Shown here: positions 37,115 through 46,730 of the stretch, piece by piece | Position numbering within the stretch: position 1 is the first letter of the stretch | Layout: every line of letters begins with the position of its first letter | Assembly (NCBI RefSeq): GCF_001613305.1 | Contig: NZ_BDCC01000009.1 | Span: forward strand, 496,001-560,000 | DNA: 64,000 nucleotides | Origin: Nocardia vaccinii NBRC 15922 | GTDB lineage: Bacteria > Actinomycetota > Actinomycetes > Mycobacteriales > Mycobacteriaceae | Direction: 5' to 3' | The notes under the pieces: generated by a model | Told to the model about the DNA's origin: nothing | Databases searched by the model: none | Seen by the model: only the letters and a program-made list of their open reading frames with translations | Made by a program: the position numbers and the translations under genes

Positions 37115-37157
37115 TTCGCGCTCGCGAATTGACTGTTCGCGTCCTTCCCGCTTAACT
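37115..37157 (+). promoter_or_regulatory. TetR gene promoter with adjacent palindrome; leaderless start
   Basis: TTGACT (37129-37134), a 17-base spacer and TTAACT (37152-37157) are a good -35/-10 pair. Six bases later is the GTG of the TetR gene, so transcription would begin at the start codon. The palindrome TTCGCG-CT-CGCGAA (37115-37128) touches the -35 box and is a candidate TetR operator for autoregulation. Confidence 0.65.
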
Positions 37158-37163
37158 GCGTGG

Positions 37164-37790
37164 GTGTCCTCCCGATTGAGCGTCGAAGAACGCCGCGCCC
37201 ACCTTATCGAGGCCGCTATCGGCTTGGCCGAGAAAAAGGGTGTGGCCGGGGTAACCACCCGTGACGTGGCGCAAGCCGCCGGCGTTTCGCTCGGTGTGGT
37301 GCATTACTGTTTCGAAAACAAGGACGCGCTGATGACCGAACTGGTCAAGGCGCTTGCGATGGAATTGCGCGATTCGGTCGAGACCAACGAAACGGTCTGG
37401 CAGGGCGTCGGAAGTGGAAAAGAATCGCTTCAAAATCTGGTGCGCGCGAGCCTGGAACTTCTGTGGCTGAACATCGAAGCCACACCCGAACGGCAGTTGC
37501 TCACCTATGAAACGACAACCTATGCACTGCGGGAAAGCGAACAAACTCCGGCAAAACTCGCGATCGCACGTGAACAATACACATTCAACGACTCGACAGT
37601 CGGTGACGTACTCGAACACGCCCGCGATGCCACCGGCACCCGATGGTCGGTTCCGGTCACCACGCTGAGCCGATTCACCCTCGCGGTCATCGACGGCATC
37701 GTGCTGCGCTGGCTGGTGGACAACGACAGCGAAGCGGTCCGGGCTCAGCTGGACGTGCTCGCGGAGATGATCACGACGTACGCGCAATAG
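37164..37790 (+). CDS. TetR/AcrR-family transcriptional regulator
   Basis: A 208-residue TetR repressor: N-terminal helix-turn-helix (VTTRDVAQAAGVSLGVVHY), followed by a helical ligand-binding domain (TetR_C_6-like, with ALRESEQTPAKLAIAREQY). Ligand unknown. The GTG start has no Shine-Dalgarno, in line with a leaderless transcript. It overlaps the convergent GHKL gene by 20 bases at the 3' end. Confidence 0.87.
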   Translation: MSSRLSVEERRAHLIEAAIGLAEKKGVAGVTTRDVAQAAGVSLGVVHYCFENKDALMTELVKALAMELRDSVETNETVWQGVGSGKESLQNLVRASLELLWLNIEATPERQLLTYETTTYALRESEQTPAKLAIAREQYTFNDSTVGDVLEHARDATGTRWSVPVTTLSRFTLAVIDGIVLRWLVDNDSEAVRAQLDVLAEMITTYAQ

Positions 37791-40700
37791 GTTGCGCGCG
37801 AAGGTGAGTCACTTCGCCCTCGCACCACCACGGCACCTCGACGGTCGCCTCGTACGCGCCGCTCAAGCGGACGCGCAGGTTCTCGTGCAGGATCAACGGC
37901 GCATCCGCCGGAGCCGAGCCGAACTGCGGCCGAAGGATCACGCCCAGCGGCTCGTCCTGCCAGGTACTCACCCGGCCGGAGCCGAGCACCTCGGCGGCGA
38001 CCGCCTCGGAGACCAGCGGTAGATCCAGCAGGGTCGACAAGGCTCGCGCGGTGCCGTGATCGCCCGCGACCAGGCGGTCCGGGGGTACCGCCAGGCCGTA
38101 GCAGGGCTCGTCGAGAATCAGGGCGTCGGCGGGATCGATCACCGCGCCCGAGAGTGCGCGCACCCGCTCGGGCAGGACCAGTTCGTCCAGGTCGATCAGG
38201 TCCAGCGCGGCGGCGAGCCTGCGGTGGGTCTGCGAAATCGCTTCCGGGGAGGGAGTTTTCGCGGGATCGGCCAGTGCGTCGAGCAGAGCGGCGGCCAGTT
38301 CCGGGGTGATGATTTCCGGATCGGCCATTACCGCGTGCAGGGCGGCCGTATCGGCGGGATCGAGATCTGCCGGTACGGGCAGCAGTCCGGCGAATGCCGC
38401 GTCACCAGGTGCGCGGAACAGTCCCAGTGGCGTGCCCGCGATCCGGGCGTGGTGACGCAGCCACCAGGCGGTGTAACCGTCGCGATCGGCCAGGCAGCGC
38501 CGGGTGCGGGGCTCGGAAAGCAACAGCCGCAACGCATCCGGCCAGGCGTCGTCGTCGACCAGATCCAGGTCGCGGACGGCGACCAGCTCGGCCGGATCCT
38601 CCGTGAGGGTCTCCCACCAGGTTTCCTCGTCGTCCAAGTGGTGGTCCGGACCGGTCGGGTCGAGTTCGGTGACCACCGAGAATCCCCAGCCCACACCGAC
38701 CGCGCGCAGCGCGTGCTCGCCGTAGCGGTCGAGGGTCGCGGAATCTACCGTGCCGAGCGGGGAATCGGGTGCGAGCACGCCGGCCAGCGGTGCGCCGGGC
38801 AGCAACAGTTCGTCGGCGGGCAGCAGTTCGCCGTCCTCGTCGGGCAATTCCAGCGTGCCCAGCCAGGCCGGGAGCGCGGACGAATCGGTGAGCTGCGCGG
38901 CCAGGCGCAGCACAGCGTCGACCGTGTCCGCATCGGCCGGATCATCCTGAAGCGCCGCCTCCAGTGCCGGATCCGCGAGCAGATCACCGACGGTGGCCTG
39001 CCGAGCGCCGAGGCGGCCCAGCAGATCGTGCGCCGCCTCGGGATGCACCAAGCGCGCCCAGTGCACCGGCAGGGCGATCTCCACGGTGAGATCGTCGCCG
39101 TAGGGGACGTCGACAAGTTCCAGCTCGTCGCCCAGCACCACCGTGCGCGGCCCCGTCACGCGCCGACCGTCGGCCAGTGGCACCGCGAGCGCGCCGAGTT
39201 CCTCCGCGGCCAGCGGATCGACCACGAACGGCTCGAGTGCGTCGTAGAGCGAATACCACCACTGCGGTGGACGTTCCAGACTCGCGGACAATTCGGCGAT
39301 CCGGGCCAGACCGATCCGGTGCACGTCCAGCACCGCCAGCGCATCGGAAGCGGTTCGGCCGGAAAGTTCCGGAATAAGCAGCGGACCGAGCAGATCGGCG
39401 AGTAGTTCGGCCAATTCCGTTGACACGGCAGGGAATACGCTCGCGCGGGCTGGGGATGCGAGCGCGATACCGGGGTACCGCGTCGCGGCAGCGCCCGATT
39501 CCGCGACCGTCGACTGCGCCGCGGTATCGATCGAGACAGCGGCCGGTTGTGCCGGGTCGGCGATCAGGTCACCCGAGCCGGTGTGCGCGACCGTCGGGAG
39601 GATGGTCGAATCTCCCACGGTTACAGCGGATTCCCCTGCCTCGCCCGGTGAAGCGTCGATCAGGTCGTACGAAGGTGCGATCTGGTGGTCCGTGCGGTGG
39701 TGCACCACCGGGAGCACCGGGAGCCAAGGTTCGCTGCGGAGTTCGGTGATCAGCGCTTCGCGCAGGAGGGCGTCGATCTCACTGCGGGCGAATCCCGGGG
39801 CGGGAACCAGGATCAAGCGGTCCCGGGGCGGGAGGGCTCTGGCGAAGTCGGCGTAGCCGGAGGCCAATTCGGCCACCTTTGCACCCGGGAGGAGTCGGCG
39901 GCGATCCGGTTGCATGGCGATCCGCGCCATGAGCAGGGCGGGGAGGGACAGTTCCTCGTCCGAGCGAGTCGGGGCGCGCAGAACATCGTGTCCGGCGGGG
40001 ACCGGGCGGCCGTCGACGACGGGGAGCAGCCAGCGGGCGCGGCCGGTATCGAACTGCCACCAGATCCGTTCGCCGAATACCGGACCCGACAAGGTCAGCT
40101 GACCCAGCCCGCCGCCGAGTTCGATTGACGCACTGCGTATTTCCTCCTGATCGATGCGGAGGGAATGCAGCGCCGGCAGTTCCAGGAGCAGATCGGCGGC
40201 CTCGGTGCGCATGGCGGCCGACAATGCCGCGATATCGACGTCGGCGCGCAGATGGACGACGATCTCGCTGTCGAATCCGGCGGCCGGTCCCGCCTCGATC
40301 GGCCAGGCCAGGCGCAACGCGGGCGGCGCGAACTCCGGATCCTCGGGTGCCGCGATCGCGTTGCGACGCAACTCGTCTCGCGTACGGTCCCGCGAGAACA
40401 GCAAAGACCCTGTGCTGGAACGGAATTCAATATCATCGCCGACAGTGAGTACAGCAGTGAAACCGACCCCGAACCGGCCGACCGAGGAGTCCGCGTCCGG
40501 CTTCGCCGACGCCCGCAGTGCGGTCAGCGCGTGTACACCCGAAACCTCCAGCGGCACACCGGTATTGGCCACATGCAGCGTCCGGCCCTCGAACCAGGCG
40601 GCCAGCCGCCCCGGCACACCCGCCCGGGCCGCGGCATCGGCGGCGTTCTGTGCCAGCTCAGTCAGCAGCCGATCACGATATCCGGCGCGTACCAGATCGG

Positions 40701-40797
40701 CCTCGGTGGCCGCGTCCTCGCGCAGCCGCGTCGGCGACCCGCGCCACGCATCGAGCACCCCCGCCCGAAGGCCCGCCGAATCGAACCGATCCCCCAC
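37771..40797 (-). CDS. Sacsin-like GHKL ATPase-domain protein
   Basis: A 1008-residue protein. The first 200 residues are an Hsp90/sacsin-type GHKL ATP-binding domain: N-box LTELAQNAADAA, G1 region LHVANTGVPL and G2 VGRFGVGFTAVL. No DNA-gyrase or kinase domains follow; the remaining 800 residues are globular and I recognise no family, with an Asp/Glu-rich section around 600-700. A molecular chaperone-like role is possible. The GTG start is 8 bases past the DUF3027 gene stop, so the two are one operon. The long acidic middle could mask poor annotation in relatives. Confidence 0.8.
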   Translation of the reverse strand: MGDRFDSAGLRAGVLDAWRGSPTRLREDAATEADLVRAGYRDRLLTELAQNAADAAARAGVPGRLAAWFEGRTLHVANTGVPLEVSGVHALTALRASAKPDADSSVGRFGVGFTAVLTVGDDIEFRSSTGSLLFSRDRTRDELRRNAIAAPEDPEFAPPALRLAWPIEAGPAAGFDSEIVVHLRADVDIAALSAAMRTEAADLLLELPALHSLRIDQEEIRSASIELGGGLGQLTLSGPVFGERIWWQFDTGRARWLLPVVDGRPVPAGHDVLRAPTRSDEELSLPALLMARIAMQPDRRRLLPGAKVAELASGYADFARALPPRDRLILVPAPGFARSEIDALLREALITELRSEPWLPVLPVVHHRTDHQIAPSYDLIDASPGEAGESAVTVGDSTILPTVAHTGSGDLIADPAQPAAVSIDTAAQSTVAESGAAATRYPGIALASPARASVFPAVSTELAELLADLLGPLLIPELSGRTASDALAVLDVHRIGLARIAELSASLERPPQWWYSLYDALEPFVVDPLAAEELGALAVPLADGRRVTGPRTVVLGDELELVDVPYGDDLTVEIALPVHWARLVHPEAAHDLLGRLGARQATVGDLLADPALEAALQDDPADADTVDAVLRLAAQLTDSSALPAWLGTLELPDEDGELLPADELLLPGAPLAGVLAPDSPLGTVDSATLDRYGEHALRAVGVGWGFSVVTELDPTGPDHHLDDEETWWETLTEDPAELVAVRDLDLVDDDAWPDALRLLLSEPRTRRCLADRDGYTAWWLRHHARIAGTPLGLFRAPGDAAFAGLLPVPADLDPADTAALHAVMADPEIITPELAAALLDALADPAKTPSPEAISQTHRRLAAALDLIDLDELVLPERVRALSGAVIDPADALILDEPCYGLAVPPDRLVAGDHGTARALSTLLDLPLVSEAVAAEVLGSGRVSTWQDEPLGVILRPQFGSAPADAPLILHENLRVRLSGAYEATVEVPWWCEGEVTHLRAQPIARTS

Positions 40798-40805
40798 GAC
40801 CTCGC

Positions 40806-42689
40806 TCAGCTCGGCTCCGCCGACCCGGAAGCGCCCCCGGCCCCGTGCCGCACACGCACCGCCGACACCGCCCAGGCATCGTGATACTCCGCCTCACCCG
40901 GCGGGCCGGAAACATCCTCGGCCACAGCCGAATCCGACGAGGCGTCGGCCTCGGCAGCCGAGGCCGGCGCATCCCCGCCGTTCACGGCATCGGCACCGCT
41001 CGCGGTGGCACGATCCTCGACAGCTTCGTGCGCGGCATCCTCGGCCCCCGCGTCGACCTCCGACACGGAACCAGCGGCTCGATCCGAACCGTCCGGATCG
41101 GAATCACCGTCCGAAGCACGTTCCGCCACAACAGAATCCGCCGCCGCTTGATACCCACCGGTATCGCCGGACGAAATGTTCTCGGTCGCAACAGGATCGA
41201 GCGATGACGAGGTGTTCTCCGAACCCTCGGCGGTAGTCGACTCCCCGGACTCCCGCGCCACGGCCGATGGCGACTCACCCGAGCCCGAGACAACCGCATC
41301 AGCGGAAGCCGCGGACTCACCGGCGCCACCCGCCGACAGCTCGGCAGCGGACGCAGACTCTCCGGATGTCCGCCCGCTCGTCGTTTCGGCGGTGGTCGAC
41401 GTCGACTCTCCGGCGGTCGAAACACCCACGTCGGCAGCGCTCACCGACGATTCCGCAGTCACATCCGCCGCTTCGGCAGTCGATCCGGCAGCAGCGGTCG
41501 CCACCTCGTGGGACTCCACCGGTGCCGACTCCCCGGCCACCGCCGCCGACTCGCCCGTGCCCGAGACGGCGGCATCGGCGGGCGCAGCGGAGTTCTCGCG
41601 CACAACCGCATCCGGTGAAACCGGGTCACCTTGTGGCTCAACGACTTCCGGTGCCGCCGCCGATGCAACAGGGTCGGTCGAACGAGTTACCGTCTCCGGC
41701 GCATCGACATCGGCCGAGGGGGCCGCCGTCTCCCGCACAGCTGCGCCATCCGAGGGGGCTGCGGTTTCCGGCGCAACAGCTCCCGATGTGCTCACGTTCT
41801 CCGATACAACGGCGCTCGCCGACGTGGCGGCTTCCTGCCGCGCACTCTCGTTCGCCGATGCCGAGTCGTCCTCGCGGGCAACAGCGGTGGACGCGTCCGG
41901 CACGACCACATCGCCCGGCGTGGTCGCCGAGGACTTGCGCAGTTCTTCCGGCGAGACGAGTTCGACGGCGGCATCGTCGTAGGCCTCGTAGCGAGGGGAA
42001 CCGCCGCCGGTGGGTAATTCGGTGTCGGAGTGGGCTCCACAGCCGTATTCGGCGTGGACGACGTGGCCGTCGGCGCCGAGGGCGTTGGCGCAGACACCGT
42101 AGGAGGCGCGCAGGGCGCCGGCCAGGGGGACGTAGAAACCGCAGAGGCGACAGGTCGAGGGGGCGGCGCGCGCCATCTCGGTGTCGGGGCCGTATTCGGT
42201 GAACCAGCGTTCGGCGGCCTCCGCGCGGCCCTCGCGGCTCAACACCTGCGGGCGGCCCTGGCCGAGCTCCTCGCAGACGTCGTCGACGACCGGATCGCCG
42301 GTCACGACGTAGCCGGGGACCAGGCGCGGATCGCCCGGCAGCGGGGCCAGCAGATCGCCGGGCGCGAGATCGCCGGGCCGCACCCGCTGATCCCACGGAA
42401 CGAAATCGGGGGCGACCAGGGCATCGGGGCCGGGCAGCAGGGCCGATTCGCTGACCGTGGCCCGGTCCGCCTCCGGCGGCGCGGCCACCACGACCGCCCA
42501 CTGCCAGCCGCGATAGCCGGACAGGGTCGTCGCGAAATGGTGGGTGGCCGCGTACTCGTCCTCGGCGGTCACGCCCAGATGCTCGCCCACACCTTCGGGC
42601 TGCAGCTCCAGGAGCGCACGGCGAGCCACGTCGACCGCCTCCGCCAGGATCGGTCGCACATCGGGCTCCGAAACAGAAACTGCGCTCAC
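40806..42689 (-). CDS. DUF3027 protein with long Ser/Ala/Thr/Glu-rich tail
   Basis: A 627-residue protein. Residues 1-235 are a DUF3027 domain with a zinc-type CRLCGFYVPL motif and later CGAHSDTELP. Residues 240-600 are a low-complexity tail made of recurring S/A/E/T/V groups (e.g. VSETAAPS-like, ESTSTTAE), probably disordered and absent from most relatives. The end (EYHDAWAVSAVRVRHGAGG) is less repetitive. Function unknown; operonic with the GHKL protein 8 bases downstream. Confidence 0.8.
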   Translation of the reverse strand: MSAVSVSEPDVRPILAEAVDVARRALLELQPEGVGEHLGVTAEDEYAATHHFATTLSGYRGWQWAVVVAAPPEADRATVSESALLPGPDALVAPDFVPWDQRVRPGDLAPGDLLAPLPGDPRLVPGYVVTGDPVVDDVCEELGQGRPQVLSREGRAEAAERWFTEYGPDTEMARAAPSTCRLCGFYVPLAGALRASYGVCANALGADGHVVHAEYGCGAHSDTELPTGGGSPRYEAYDDAAVELVSPEELRKSSATTPGDVVVPDASTAVAREDDSASANESARQEAATSASAVVSENVSTSGAVAPETAAPSDGAAVRETAAPSADVDAPETVTRSTDPVASAAAPEVVEPQGDPVSPDAVVRENSAAPADAAVSGTGESAAVAGESAPVESHEVATAAAGSTAEAADVTAESSVSAADVGVSTAGESTSTTAETTSGRTSGESASAAELSAGGAGESAASADAVVSGSGESPSAVARESGESTTAEGSENTSSSLDPVATENISSGDTGGYQAAADSVVAERASDGDSDPDGSDRAAGSVSEVDAGAEDAAHEAVEDRATASGADAVNGGDAPASAAEADASSDSAVAEDVSGPPGEAEYHDAWAVSAVRVRHGAGGASGSAEPS

Positions 42690-42706
42690 GCCCTACATTT
42701 TGCCGC

Positions 42707-43489
42707 ATGGAACGCAAACCCCGTGCGTTGGCCGCGACAGGGCTGATCGCGCTGGCAGTGGCCCTGTGCGCCACAACCGGATGTGATGTGCTCGATACCA
42801 CCCCGCACCTGCGGGTGAAGGTGCTGGCAACCCGCCCGCACGACCACACCGCGTTCACCGAGGGCCTCGAGATCGACGGCGATGTCCTCTACGAGAGCAC
42901 CGGGCTCGAGGGCAAATCCGGTCTGCGCGCGACGAATCTCGGCACCGGTGCGCAACTGGCCCGCATCGACCTGGACCCGCGATACTTCGGCGAGGGCGTC
43001 ACCCGCGCAGGCGCCACCCTGTGGCAGCTGACCTGGAAGAACGGCATCGCCTACGCCCGTGACCCGGCCACCCTGACCGAACGCCGGCAAGTGCGCTTCG
43101 ACGGTGAGGGCTGGGGGCTGTGCACACGCGGAAAAAGCCTGGTCATGAGCGACGGCACCAGCACCCTCACATTCCGCGACCCGGTCAGCTTCGCCCCGAC
43201 CGGCTCGATCCGGCTCACCGATTACACCGGTGCCCGCCTCAATGAACTCGACTGCGCACCCGACGGCACCGTCTACGCCAACGACTGGCCGACCAACCAC
43301 ATCCTGCACATCGATCCCACTTCCGGCCGGGTACTCGGCGATATCGACGCATCGGGCCTGCTCACCCCCACCCAACAAGCCGGAGCCGACGTCCTCAACG
43401 GCATCGCCCACCTCCCCGGCACCGACCACTTCCTGATCACCGGCAAGAACTGGCCGACCACCTTCGAAGTGCAATTCGTGCGGCGCTGA
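42707..43489 (+). CDS. Glutaminyl-peptide cyclotransferase (beta-propeller type), lipoprotein
   Basis: A 260-residue secreted enzyme forming N-terminal pyroglutamate from glutamine. It is the plant/bacterial five-bladed beta-propeller type (Glu_cyclase_2), with HTAFTEGLEIDGDVLYESTG, an LTWKNG strand, EGWGLC and LNELDC, and FLITGKNWP. An N-terminal signal peptide ends in the lipobox ATTGC, so it is likely lipid-anchored. Divergent from DUF3027 with only 17 bases between starts. Confidence 0.85.
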   Translation: MERKPRALAATGLIALAVALCATTGCDVLDTTPHLRVKVLATRPHDHTAFTEGLEIDGDVLYESTGLEGKSGLRATNLGTGAQLARIDLDPRYFGEGVTRAGATLWQLTWKNGIAYARDPATLTERRQVRFDGEGWGLCTRGKSLVMSDGTSTLTFRDPVSFAPTGSIRLTDYTGARLNELDCAPDGTVYANDWPTNHILHIDPTSGRVLGDIDASGLLTPTQQAGADVLNGIAHLPGTDHFLITGKNWPTTFEVQFVRR

Positions 43490-43583
43490 GACCGGCGATG
43501 CGGCGTGTGCGCAGGATCACATTCCGCTCGGCGACACCGGAACCGCTCACCGCGGGCAATCGGGAACCCAGGTGCGCCGCGGC

Positions 43584-43659
43584 CGTCTTGGCATCGGCCA
43601 CTTCCTGTCCCGGTTGCGACCGGCCGACCACGTTCGACGTGCGATTCGCGCCGCACCGA
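43584..43659 (+). pseudogene. Decayed copy of the glutaminyl cyclase 3' end
   Basis: CCACTTCCTG, then GGCCGACCAC, TTCGA and GTGC/ATTCG blocks recur in the same order as at 43428-43487 of the cyclase gene. In one frame the fragment reads PTTFDVRF, compared with PTTFEVQF at the end of the intact enzyme. It has no start and lies in the leader of the MFS gene. Confidence 0.6.
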
Positions 43660-43728
43660 CGCGTCGGGCGGCGAGGTCACACCCGGCCCCGGCCACGCAT
43701 TCATCGGGAGTGCGGGAGAATCGACGTT

Positions 43729-45486
43729 GTGACTGCCTCCCGTGAACCCTCCGGCACCGATCCGGGGCGCCGGGACGGCGAGGAATCTCCGCTCACACAG
43801 CGACATCCCGGTTACGACCGGTATCCCCCGCCGCACACCGCGTCCCGTGACCGGCTGCCGCCGTTGCCGCGGCGCGGCAGCGAGCCGGATGTGCCCGAAT
43901 TCGTCACCCGTCGCCTGTCCGCGGGACAGGCGCCGACGCGGGAGAGCACGTCGCAGGCGACGCCGCCGCGAGATGCGCCGCCGACCCGGCCGCTGCACGA
44001 CAGCCCGCCGCAGGCCGATCCGCCTACCGACGATGCCGGTCCCGGCGCCTGGAAGCCGCCCCGCAAGCTGACCGTCACCCGGGTCGTGGCGAGGCGCAGC
44101 GTGGAACTCACCGGACGCGGCCTGCGCACCTTCCAGCGCGCGGCCGAGGCCGACGGTGCGGGCGAATCCGGGCTCACCGCACTGGTTTACGCGACGATGG
44201 CCAACTTCGCCCTGGACGCGGCCATCGCCGTATCCCTGGCCAACACCCTGTTCTTCGCCGCGCAGACCGCGGAATCCAAGGGCAAGGTGGCGTTGTACCT
44301 GCTGATCACGATCGCGCCGTTCGCGGTGATCGCCCCGCTGATCGGCCCCATGCTGGACCGGCTGCAACGCGGCCGCAGACTGGCGCTGTCCGGATCGTTC
44401 GCCGTGCGCGCGGTGGTCGCGATCGTGCTGATCTTCAACTTCAACGGGTGGGCGCTGTATCCGCTGGCCTTGGTGATGATGATCCTCAGTAAATCGTTCG
44501 CGGTGCTCAAGAGCGCGGTCACCCCGCGCGTCCTGCCGCCGGATATCGACCTGGTGCGCACCAATTCCCGGCTCACGGTCTTCGGACTGGTCGGCGGCAC
44601 GCTGGGCGCGGGCGGTCTCGCCGGGGCGGTCGCCGCGGTCGCCGGATCGCCGGGCGCGCTGGTCTTCGCCGCGCTCATCGCGGCCGCGGGAACATATCTG
44701 AGCCTGCGCATCCCGTCCTGGGTCGAGGTCACCGAGGGCGAGGTCCCCGCGACGCTCGGCTACCACCGCGACAGCGAGATCCTCGACAAGGACGGCGCGT
44801 CACCGATCAAACCGAGCAAACGCCGTCAGCCACTGGGCCGTTCGGTGGTGACCGGTCTGTGGGGTAACAGCGCGATCCGGGTGCTCACCGGATTCCTCAC
44901 CTTCTACGTCGCCTTCGTCGCGAAATCGACCGAACACCGTCCGGTGCAGCAGGCCGCGATGCTGGGCGCGGTCGGCGCGGCCGCGGCGATCGGCAACTTC
45001 GCGGGCAATGCGACCGGCGCGCGAATGAAACTCGGACGTCCGGCACTGATCGTGCTGGTGTGTACGGCCGCGTGCACGATCGTCGCGGTGGTCGCGGCGC
45101 TGACCGACAATCTGCTGGGCGCCGCGCTGGCGACCCTGGTCGGCGCATGCGCCAGCGCCTTGGCGAAGGTCTCGCTGGACGCCTCGATCCAGGACGATCT
45201 GCCGCCGGAGTCGATCGCGTCGGGATTCGGCCGGTCCGAGACGGTGCTGCAGTTGTCCTGGGTGGTCGGCGGCGCGGGTGGCGTCCTGCTGCCCACGACG
45301 TGGTGGGAGGGCTTCACCGTGGTCGCCGCGGTGCTGGCACTGGGATTGGTGCAGACCTTCGTGAGCTACCGTGGGCATTCGCTGCTGCCCGGTCTGGGCG
45401 GCAACCGACCACAACACGCCAAGCAGGAGGTCTCGGTGGACTCCGCGCCGGGCGCCGCATCCCGACCAGCGACAGGAAACCCGTGA
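43729..45486 (+). CDS. MFS transporter-like protein with long cytoplasmic head (Rv0876c-like)
   Basis: A 585-residue membrane protein. The first 120 residues are disordered and Pro/Arg-rich. The membrane part has about ten to twelve helices, with LALVMMILSKSFAVLKSAVTPR and FGRSETVLQLSWVVGGAGG, the most conserved blocks of the Rv0876c family. Substrate unknown. GTG 43729 has GGGAG about 11 bases upstream. The stop overlaps the DUF2771 start as GTGA. Confidence 0.82.
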   Translation: MTASREPSGTDPGRRDGEESPLTQRHPGYDRYPPPHTASRDRLPPLPRRGSEPDVPEFVTRRLSAGQAPTRESTSQATPPRDAPPTRPLHDSPPQADPPTDDAGPGAWKPPRKLTVTRVVARRSVELTGRGLRTFQRAAEADGAGESGLTALVYATMANFALDAAIAVSLANTLFFAAQTAESKGKVALYLLITIAPFAVIAPLIGPMLDRLQRGRRLALSGSFAVRAVVAIVLIFNFNGWALYPLALVMMILSKSFAVLKSAVTPRVLPPDIDLVRTNSRLTVFGLVGGTLGAGGLAGAVAAVAGSPGALVFAALIAAAGTYLSLRIPSWVEVTEGEVPATLGYHRDSEILDKDGASPIKPSKRRQPLGRSVVTGLWGNSAIRVLTGFLTFYVAFVAKSTEHRPVQQAAMLGAVGAAAAIGNFAGNATGARMKLGRPALIVLVCTAACTIVAVVAALTDNLLGAALATLVGACASALAKVSLDASIQDDLPPESIASGFGRSETVLQLSWVVGGAGGVLLPTTWWEGFTVVAAVLALGLVQTFVSYRGHSLLPGLGGNRPQHAKQEVSVDSAPGAASRPATGNP

Positions 45487-46016
45487 CCAAGCCCAGCACC
45501 CGCACGATCGTCGCGCTGGCCGCGGCGGGTGTGCTCGTTGTGATCGTCGCCGTCGCCGCCGTCGTCATCGTGGCCGTGCGACACACGACCACACCGGATC
45601 CGGCGCTGACCGTGTACGCCCACGGCAAATCCGCCACCGTGGCCCCCTACCGGTACTGCACGGTGGCCGGGGTCGCCGATTCCGGACGGCTGAACCTGAA
45701 GTGCCGGGAGAGCGATATCAGCGTGCCGCTGGATCCGGCCGGTTATCCGGTGCAGATCTCGCTGCCGAAGAAGATCGCCGACGCGCCGTGGATCATGGTG
45801 CGCGAGTACGTCCTTCCGGACAATCGGACAATCGTCCGCGACGTCAAGACCTACCGCGACTTCGCATCCGGCACCCTAGCGCTGACCGTCCCGTCCCGCC
45901 CGGGCCCCGGCCTTCGCCTGGTCGGCATCGAGCTCCAACTCGTGCTGCCCGCTCGCGACGAGACCGGCCGCGAATTCTTCACCCCGTACCAGGCCTGGTC
46001 GATCAAGACCGCCTGA
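45483..46016 (+). CDS. DUF2771 lipoprotein-like exported protein
   Basis: A 177-residue protein with an N-terminal hydrophobic helix (residues 9-32) and a beta-rich exterior domain (YAHGKSATVAPYRYCTV, LDPAGYPVQISLPKKI, closing FFTPYQAWSI) matching DUF2771 (Rv0875c). Two cysteines in the mature part may pair. Function unknown. Translationally coupled with the MFS protein, so the two may act together at the membrane. Confidence 0.82.
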   Translation: MTKPSTRTIVALAAAGVLVVIVAVAAVVIVAVRHTTTPDPALTVYAHGKSATVAPYRYCTVAGVADSGRLNLKCRESDISVPLDPAGYPVQISLPKKIADAPWIMVREYVLPDNRTIVRDVKTYRDFASGTLALTVPSRPGPGLRLVGIELQLVLPARDETGREFFTPYQAWSIKTA

Positions 46017-46078
46017 GCGCCGGCGAGGCCGCGTTCTGGACAGGCTCGAGACAGGCCCGAGACAGGCCCCGGACAACC

Positions 46079-46111
46079 GCAGCCCCGGCACACGATGTGC
46101 GCCGAGGCTGC
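46079..46111. terminator. Bidirectional terminator between DUF2771 and cspB
   Basis: GCAGCC with GGCTGC, then CGGC with GCCG, and CACA with TGTG form a nested stem. It lies between convergent genes, and just before it (46037-46075) is a short GACAGGCYCGA tandem array. Confidence 0.75.
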
Positions 46112-46125
46112 GGGAGACGATCTGC

Positions 46126-46557
46126 TCAGTGATCCAATTCGCGCGCGACGCCGCGGACCACCTCGGCGATGCGCTGAGCGGTCTTGCGGTCCGGGTACTT
46201 GCCCTTGCGCAGATCCGGCTGCACCTTGGCCTCCAGCAGGGTGATCATGTCCTCGATCATCCCGTGCAGGTCGTCGGGGCCCTTGCGAGGGTGCTGCGGC
46301 GCGGATTCCTTGTGCCCCTGGCCTTGTCCGCCGCGCACGGACGGCGGCGGCTCCAGCAGTTTGAGGCTCAACGCCTGCGGGCCGCGGCGGCCGGCCGCCA
46401 TCCCGAATTCGACCCGTTGCCCGGGCTTCAACCCCTCGACACCCTTGGGCAATGCAGACGACCGAACATAGACGTCCTCCCCCTCATCCTGGGAAAGGAA
46501 GCCAAAGCCCTTTTCGACGTCGTACCACTTCACCTTGCCGGTCGGCACTGCGCTCAC
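46126..46557 (-). CDS. cspB: Cold-shock-domain protein CspB with C-terminal extension
   Basis: A 143-residue nucleic-acid-binding protein. Residues 5-70 are a cold-shock domain with RNP1 KGFGFL; RNP2 is VYVRSSAL rather than the usual VFVHFSAI. Residues 80-143 are an extension including a helical, charged block [17 protein letters not shown] that single-domain Csps lack, as in mycobacterial CspB (Rv0871). Likely RNA chaperone. GTG 46557; GTG 46548 is an alternative. Confidence 0.9.
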   Translation of the reverse strand: MSAVPTGKVKWYDVEKGFGFLSQDEGEDVYVRSSALPKGVEGLKPGQRVEFGMAAGRRGPQALSLKLLEPPPSVRGGQGQGHKESAPQHPRKGPDDLHGMIEDMITLLEAKVQPDLRKGKYPDRKTAQRIAEVVRGVARELDH

Positions 46558-46730
46558 CCGTTCATCTTCGAATGCCCGGACGGCCCGGGCACAGTCATCG
46601 GCGCCGGAGGTGTATCCGGCGCCCTTGCGTTCGCGAAAAGAACGCGCCCCACACAGGCATGCAGGACGCGATTGTCGTCGAGTCTACCCCGGTGACGATT
46701 CCCGAAGCACATCAGTTTTACGGTGCAGCA

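Noticed and set aside
38056..39405. A 449-residue plus-strand frame inside the sacsin-like gene
   Set aside because: Antisense shadow of a clear GHKL gene; no motifs, no Shine-Dalgarno.
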